The position numbers and the translations under genes were made by a program. A model generated the notes under the pieces. That model saw only the letters and a list, made by a program, of their open reading frames with translations, searched no databases and was not told where the DNA came from. Positions 61,398 to 64,000 of a DNA stretch of 64,000 bases are shown here, piece by piece. The first letter of the stretch is position 1; each line of letters opens with the position of its first letter. Source of the DNA: Streptomyces sporangiiformans (lineage in GTDB: Bacteria > Actinomycetota > Actinomycetes > Streptomycetales > Streptomycetaceae); contig NZ_VCHX02000320.1 of the NCBI RefSeq assembly GCF_005768555.2, positions 70,484 through 134,483 on the forward strand. The letters are read 5' to 3'.

Positions 61398-62852
61398 ATG
61401 AAGCTCCTGAGCTTACGAAGAGCCGCGTCGGTGAACCTGGCCGTGGCGTCGCTCGTCATCGGGGGAGCCGCCTCCGGTCACGCCGCGGCCTCCGATCAGG
61501 CAGGCGCCTCCGGTCAGGCAGGCGTCTCCGGTCAAGCAGCCGACCGCTCCGCGCCGCGGGCCGCCGCCGAGCCCGTCCTGCGGGAGCTCGCCGCCGCCAA
61601 GGGCATCTACTACGGAACGGCCGTCACCGCCTCCAAGCTCAACGGCTCCTACGGGTCCATCACCGGTGAGCAGTTCGACTCCATCACCCCTGGCAACGAG
61701 ATGAAGTGGGGCTCGGTCGAACCGAATCGCGGCAGCTACAACTGGTCCGGGGCGGACGCCATCGTCGATTTCGCCGAGGCGCACGGCCAGAAGGTCCGCG
61801 GCCACACTCTCGTCTGGCACAGCCAACTGCCCAACTGGGTCATCAACGGCAGCTGGACCGCCGACAGCCTGCGGACCGTCATGACCGACCACATCGCCAC
61901 CGAGGCGGGCCGCTACAAGGGCCGCATCGACCACTGGGACGTGGTCAACGAACCGTTCAACGAGGACGGAACACGCAGGCAGTCGGTCTTCCAGACGGCG
62001 ATCGGCGACTCGTACATCGCCGACGCACTGAGGGCCGCCCGCGCCGCCGACCCGACCGCCAAGCTGTACGTCAACGACTACAACGTCGAGGGCGTCAACG
62101 CGAAGAGCACCGCCCTGTACAACCTGGTCAAGTCGCTCAAGGAACAGGGCGTCCCGATCGACGGCGTCGGCCTCCAGGCCCATCTGATCATCGGTCAGGT
62201 GCCGTCCAGCATGCAGGCCAACATCCAGCGCTTCGCCGACCTCGGCGTCGACGTGGCGATCACTGAGCTCGACATCCGGATGACGGTCCCGCCGACCAGC
62301 GCCCAACTCGCCCAGCAGAAGGCCGAGTACAAGGCCGTCACCAGCGCCTGCCTCGCCGTGTCACGCTGCGAGGGTGTCACCGTCTGGGGCTTCACCGACT
62401 CCGACTCCTGGATCCCCGAGGTGTTCCCCGGCTACGGCGCCGCCACCCCGTACGACGAGAACTTCCGGCCCAAGCCCGCCTACTACGGCATAGCCGAGGC
62501 CCTCGGCTGGACCGACGGCGGCACCACGCCGACGGGCAGCTGCGCGGTCACGTATGCCGTGCAGAACCAGTGGAACTCCGGGTTCACGGCACAGGTGACG
62601 GTCAAGAACACGAGTACGGAAGCCGTCAACGGCTGGAAGGTGGCGTGGAGTTGGCCCGCCGGGCAGCGGGTGACGCAGGCCTGGAACGCCACCGTCACCC
62701 AGTCAGGCTCCGCCGTCACCGCCACCAACGCCCCGTACAACGCGGCGATCGCACCAGGGGCGACGGTGACCTTCGGGTTCAACGGAGCCTTGTCCGGCAG
62801 CAACAGCGCGCCCACGGCCTTCACCCTCAACGGGACGGCCTGCACGGCATAG
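61398..62852 (+). CDS. Secreted endo-1,4-beta-xylanase, GH10 with CBM2
   Basis: 484 residues. Signal peptide (MKLLSLRRAASVNLAVASLV, alanine cleavage region), then a short linker with three near-repeats of A/V-SGQA, then the GH10 barrel (about 55-360): FDSITPGNEMKWGSVEPN, GQKVRGHTLVWHSQLPNWV, acid/base Glu185 in DVVNEPFNED, nucleophile Glu290 in AITELDIRM, WGFTDSDSWIP. A CBM2 cellulose-binding module ends the protein (CAVTYAVQNQWNSGFTAQV with conserved Trp and a Cys pair). It cuts xylan outside the cell. The GH31 system at 51248-57534 may use its products. Confidence 0.96.
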   Translation: MKLLSLRRAASVNLAVASLVIGGAASGHAAASDQAGASGQAGVSGQAADRSAPRAAAEPVLRELAAAKGIYYGTAVTASKLNGSYGSITGEQFDSITPGNEMKWGSVEPNRGSYNWSGADAIVDFAEAHGQKVRGHTLVWHSQLPNWVINGSWTADSLRTVMTDHIATEAGRYKGRIDHWDVVNEPFNEDGTRRQSVFQTAIGDSYIADALRAARAADPTAKLYVNDYNVEGVNAKSTALYNLVKSLKEQGVPIDGVGLQAHLIIGQVPSSMQANIQRFADLGVDVAITELDIRMTVPPTSAQLAQQKAEYKAVTSACLAVSRCEGVTVWGFTDSDSWIPEVFPGYGAATPYDENFRPKPAYYGIAEALGWTDGGTTPTGSCAVTYAVQNQWNSGFTAQVTVKNTSTEAVNGWKVAWSWPAGQRVTQAWNATVTQSGSAVTATNAPYNAAIAPGATVTFGFNGALSGSNSAPTAFTLNGTACTA

Positions 62853-62861
62853 CGCACCGGC

Positions 62862-62903
62862 GGGCCGGCGGGGGAGTGCAAGGCACCCGCCCTCCGCCGG
62901 CCC
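62862..62903. terminator. Terminator hairpin after xylanase
   Basis: GGGCCGGCGG (62862-62871) and CCGCCGGCCC (62894-62903) are perfect 10-bp arms around a 22-base loop, in the gap between the convergent xylanase and Ppx genes. Confidence 0.75.
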
Positions 62904-62917
62904 GTGATCCCGCGGTA

Positions 62918-63958
62918 CTACCCCACTCCACCCGAGAGTTGTGCGGCCGGTGAGCCCTCCTCCTCGCCGACGGGGTGGAGGACCCGGGGTGGTGTGGCGT
63001 CGTGCTCGCGGACGGAAAGAGCCGTCCCGTCCCACCACTCGGCGTTGCCGTCCTCGATGCAGCGCAGCATGACTCCTTCGCGCAGCGCCCAGGGGCAGAT
63101 CGTCACCTCGTCGATGCCCATCAGCTTCATCGTCGTGTGCGCGACGATCGCCCCGGCAAGGGACTGGCCCGAACGGGCGGCGGAGATGCCCGGCAGGGCG
63201 GCGCGTTCCGCCGCCGACAGCTCCGCGAGCCGGTCGACCGCCTGGCGCAGATCGGCGCGCGTCATGCCGCGCGGTGTGAAGGGCCCCTGTCGGCCGGGAG
63301 GCGCGCCGCACAGGCGGCCCAACTGCTGGAACGTACGCGACGTGGCGACCGTCGTGCGCGGAGCCTCCCAGCGGATGCGGGCCGCGACATCGCGCAGTTG
63401 GTGGCGCACATGGCGGCGCAGCGCTTTGGTCTTGCGCTGCGGGGGCGGGTCCTGGCCGCGGAAGTACTCGCGGGTCATCCTGTTGGCCCCCAACGGGAGC
63501 GAGATGGCGAAGTCGGGCAGCTTGCTGCGACCGAACGCCACCTCCAGCGATCCGCCCCCGATGTCCAGCATGGCCAGCGGTCCCGCACGCCAGCCCATCC
63601 ACCGCCGCGCGGCCAGGAAGGTCAGTTCCGCCTCGACCTCACCCGGCAGGATGTGCAGCGGAACTCCGGTCTCCGCGGAGACCCGCCGCAGGATTTCGGG
63701 GCGGTTCGGGGCGTCCCGCACGATCGCGGTGGCGAAGGCGAAGGGCCGTGTCACACCCCAGCGTCTGCCCTCGCTCCGGGCGTCCGCGACGGCGTCGACG
63801 ATCCGGGCCACCTGCTCGTTCGGCAGGTGGCCGCCACGCTCGACGTGCTCCGACAACCTCAGCCGCCGTTTGGCGGTGTGCACGGGTAGCGGAACCGCAC
63901 CGTCCGTCTCCGCGATGACGAGCCGCACCGTGTTCGAACCGACATCAAGCACTCCCAT
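62918..63958 (-). CDS. Ppx/GppA-family phosphatase
   Basis: 346 residues from ATG 63958 (GGGAGGGG at 7 bases); ATG 63964 adds two residues. Actin-like ATPase motifs: GVLDVGSNTVRLVIAETDGA (phosphate 1), MLDIGGGSLEVAFGRSK (phosphate 2), VTICPWALREGVMLR at the C-terminus. It would hydrolyse polyphosphate or pppGpp. The gene completes within the window. Confidence 0.92.
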   Translation of the reverse strand: MGVLDVGSNTVRLVIAETDGAVPLPVHTAKRRLRLSEHVERGGHLPNEQVARIVDAVADARSEGRRWGVTRPFAFATAIVRDAPNRPEILRRVSAETGVPLHILPGEVEAELTFLAARRWMGWRAGPLAMLDIGGGSLEVAFGRSKLPDFAISLPLGANRMTREYFRGQDPPPQRKTKALRRHVRHQLRDVAARIRWEAPRTTVATSRTFQQLGRLCGAPPGRQGPFTPRGMTRADLRQAVDRLAELSAAERAALPGISAARSGQSLAGAIVAHTTMKLMGIDEVTICPWALREGVMLRCIEDGNAEWWDGTALSVREHDATPPRVLHPVGEEEGSPAAQLSGGVG

Positions 63959-64000
63959 ACGCATCCCCTCCCAGTACCCGAGGCGGCTTGTGCCAACCGG

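Noticed and set aside
1..64000. CRISPR arrays, tRNA or rRNA genes, integrase with attachment sites
   Set aside because: I read both strands for evenly spaced repeats, tRNA-like cloverleafs and integrase motifs and saw none I could support; a tRNAscan or CRISPR search would settle this.

Overview
The window is a chromosomal segment of a Streptomyces-type actinomycete. The evidence is very high GC with strong third-position bias, frequent GTG and TTG starts behind purine-rich ribosome binding sites, GTGA/ATGA start-stop overlaps, Tat-type lipoprotein sugar-binding proteins, and a dense set of LacI, ROK, TetR, GntR, Lrp and ArsR regulators. I saw no rRNA, tRNA, CRISPR array or intact insertion sequence.

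Layout. 1-4360: a sugar ABC importer operon (permease, permease, lipoprotein binding protein, LacI regulator that runs off the left edge), all on the minus strand, with a LacI-type palindrome upstream. 4608-8365: an accessory island. A minus-strand operon encodes a Trypco1 protein, a trypsin-like protease and a TPR protein with a phospholipase-D-like C-terminus; a viperin-like radical SAM gene converges on its tail. This looks like a biological-conflict (defence) module. 8366-9208: decayed DNA with two gene remnants around a perfect 18-bp inverted repeat. 9209-11147: an alpha/beta hydrolase and a LacI regulator.

11201-18377 is the most unusual part: a ribosomal peptide (RiPP) cluster with YcaO, TfuA, two ATP-grasp enzymes, an MFS exporter and a lysine-2,3-aminomutase-like radical SAM enzyme. 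Between TfuA and YcaO lies a 58-residue gene of almost pure repeats (13-residue period, SxGAAN[A/S]V[K/R]xxVx). It has its own promoter-like sequence and ribosome binding site and is the best candidate precursor. The closest precedent I know is the thioamidated, repeat-precursor thiovarsolin type, but the repeat, the aminomutase and the second ATP-grasp make this a candidate new class.

18473-25398: a ROK repressor diverging from a second sugar ABC importer and two Gfo/Idh/MocA oxidoreductases. 25393-26102: a patchwork of three or four broken genes. 26207-50984: mostly core-type genes (Nudix, DUF427, epimerase, alcohol dehydrogenase, two HAD phosphatases, Lrp, FUSC, lactonase, CbiX-like, GlcNAc-kinase-like, uracil-DNA glycosylase, BNR protein, old yellow enzyme with ArsR, NCS2 permease, ferredoxin-NADP reductase, DUF305, LVIVD, TetR, PAP2, M56, DUF5134).

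51248-57534: a third sugar system (LacI, binding protein, two permeases, GH31 glycosidase), whose operator is written into the first codons of both the regulator and the binding protein. 57506-64000: a TrpF-like gene with a VOC protein and divergent GntR regulator, a two-domain VOC protein, a GNAT, a secreted GH10-CBM2 xylanase and a Ppx/GppA phosphatase. The GH31 system and the xylanase together suggest growth on plant hemicellulose.
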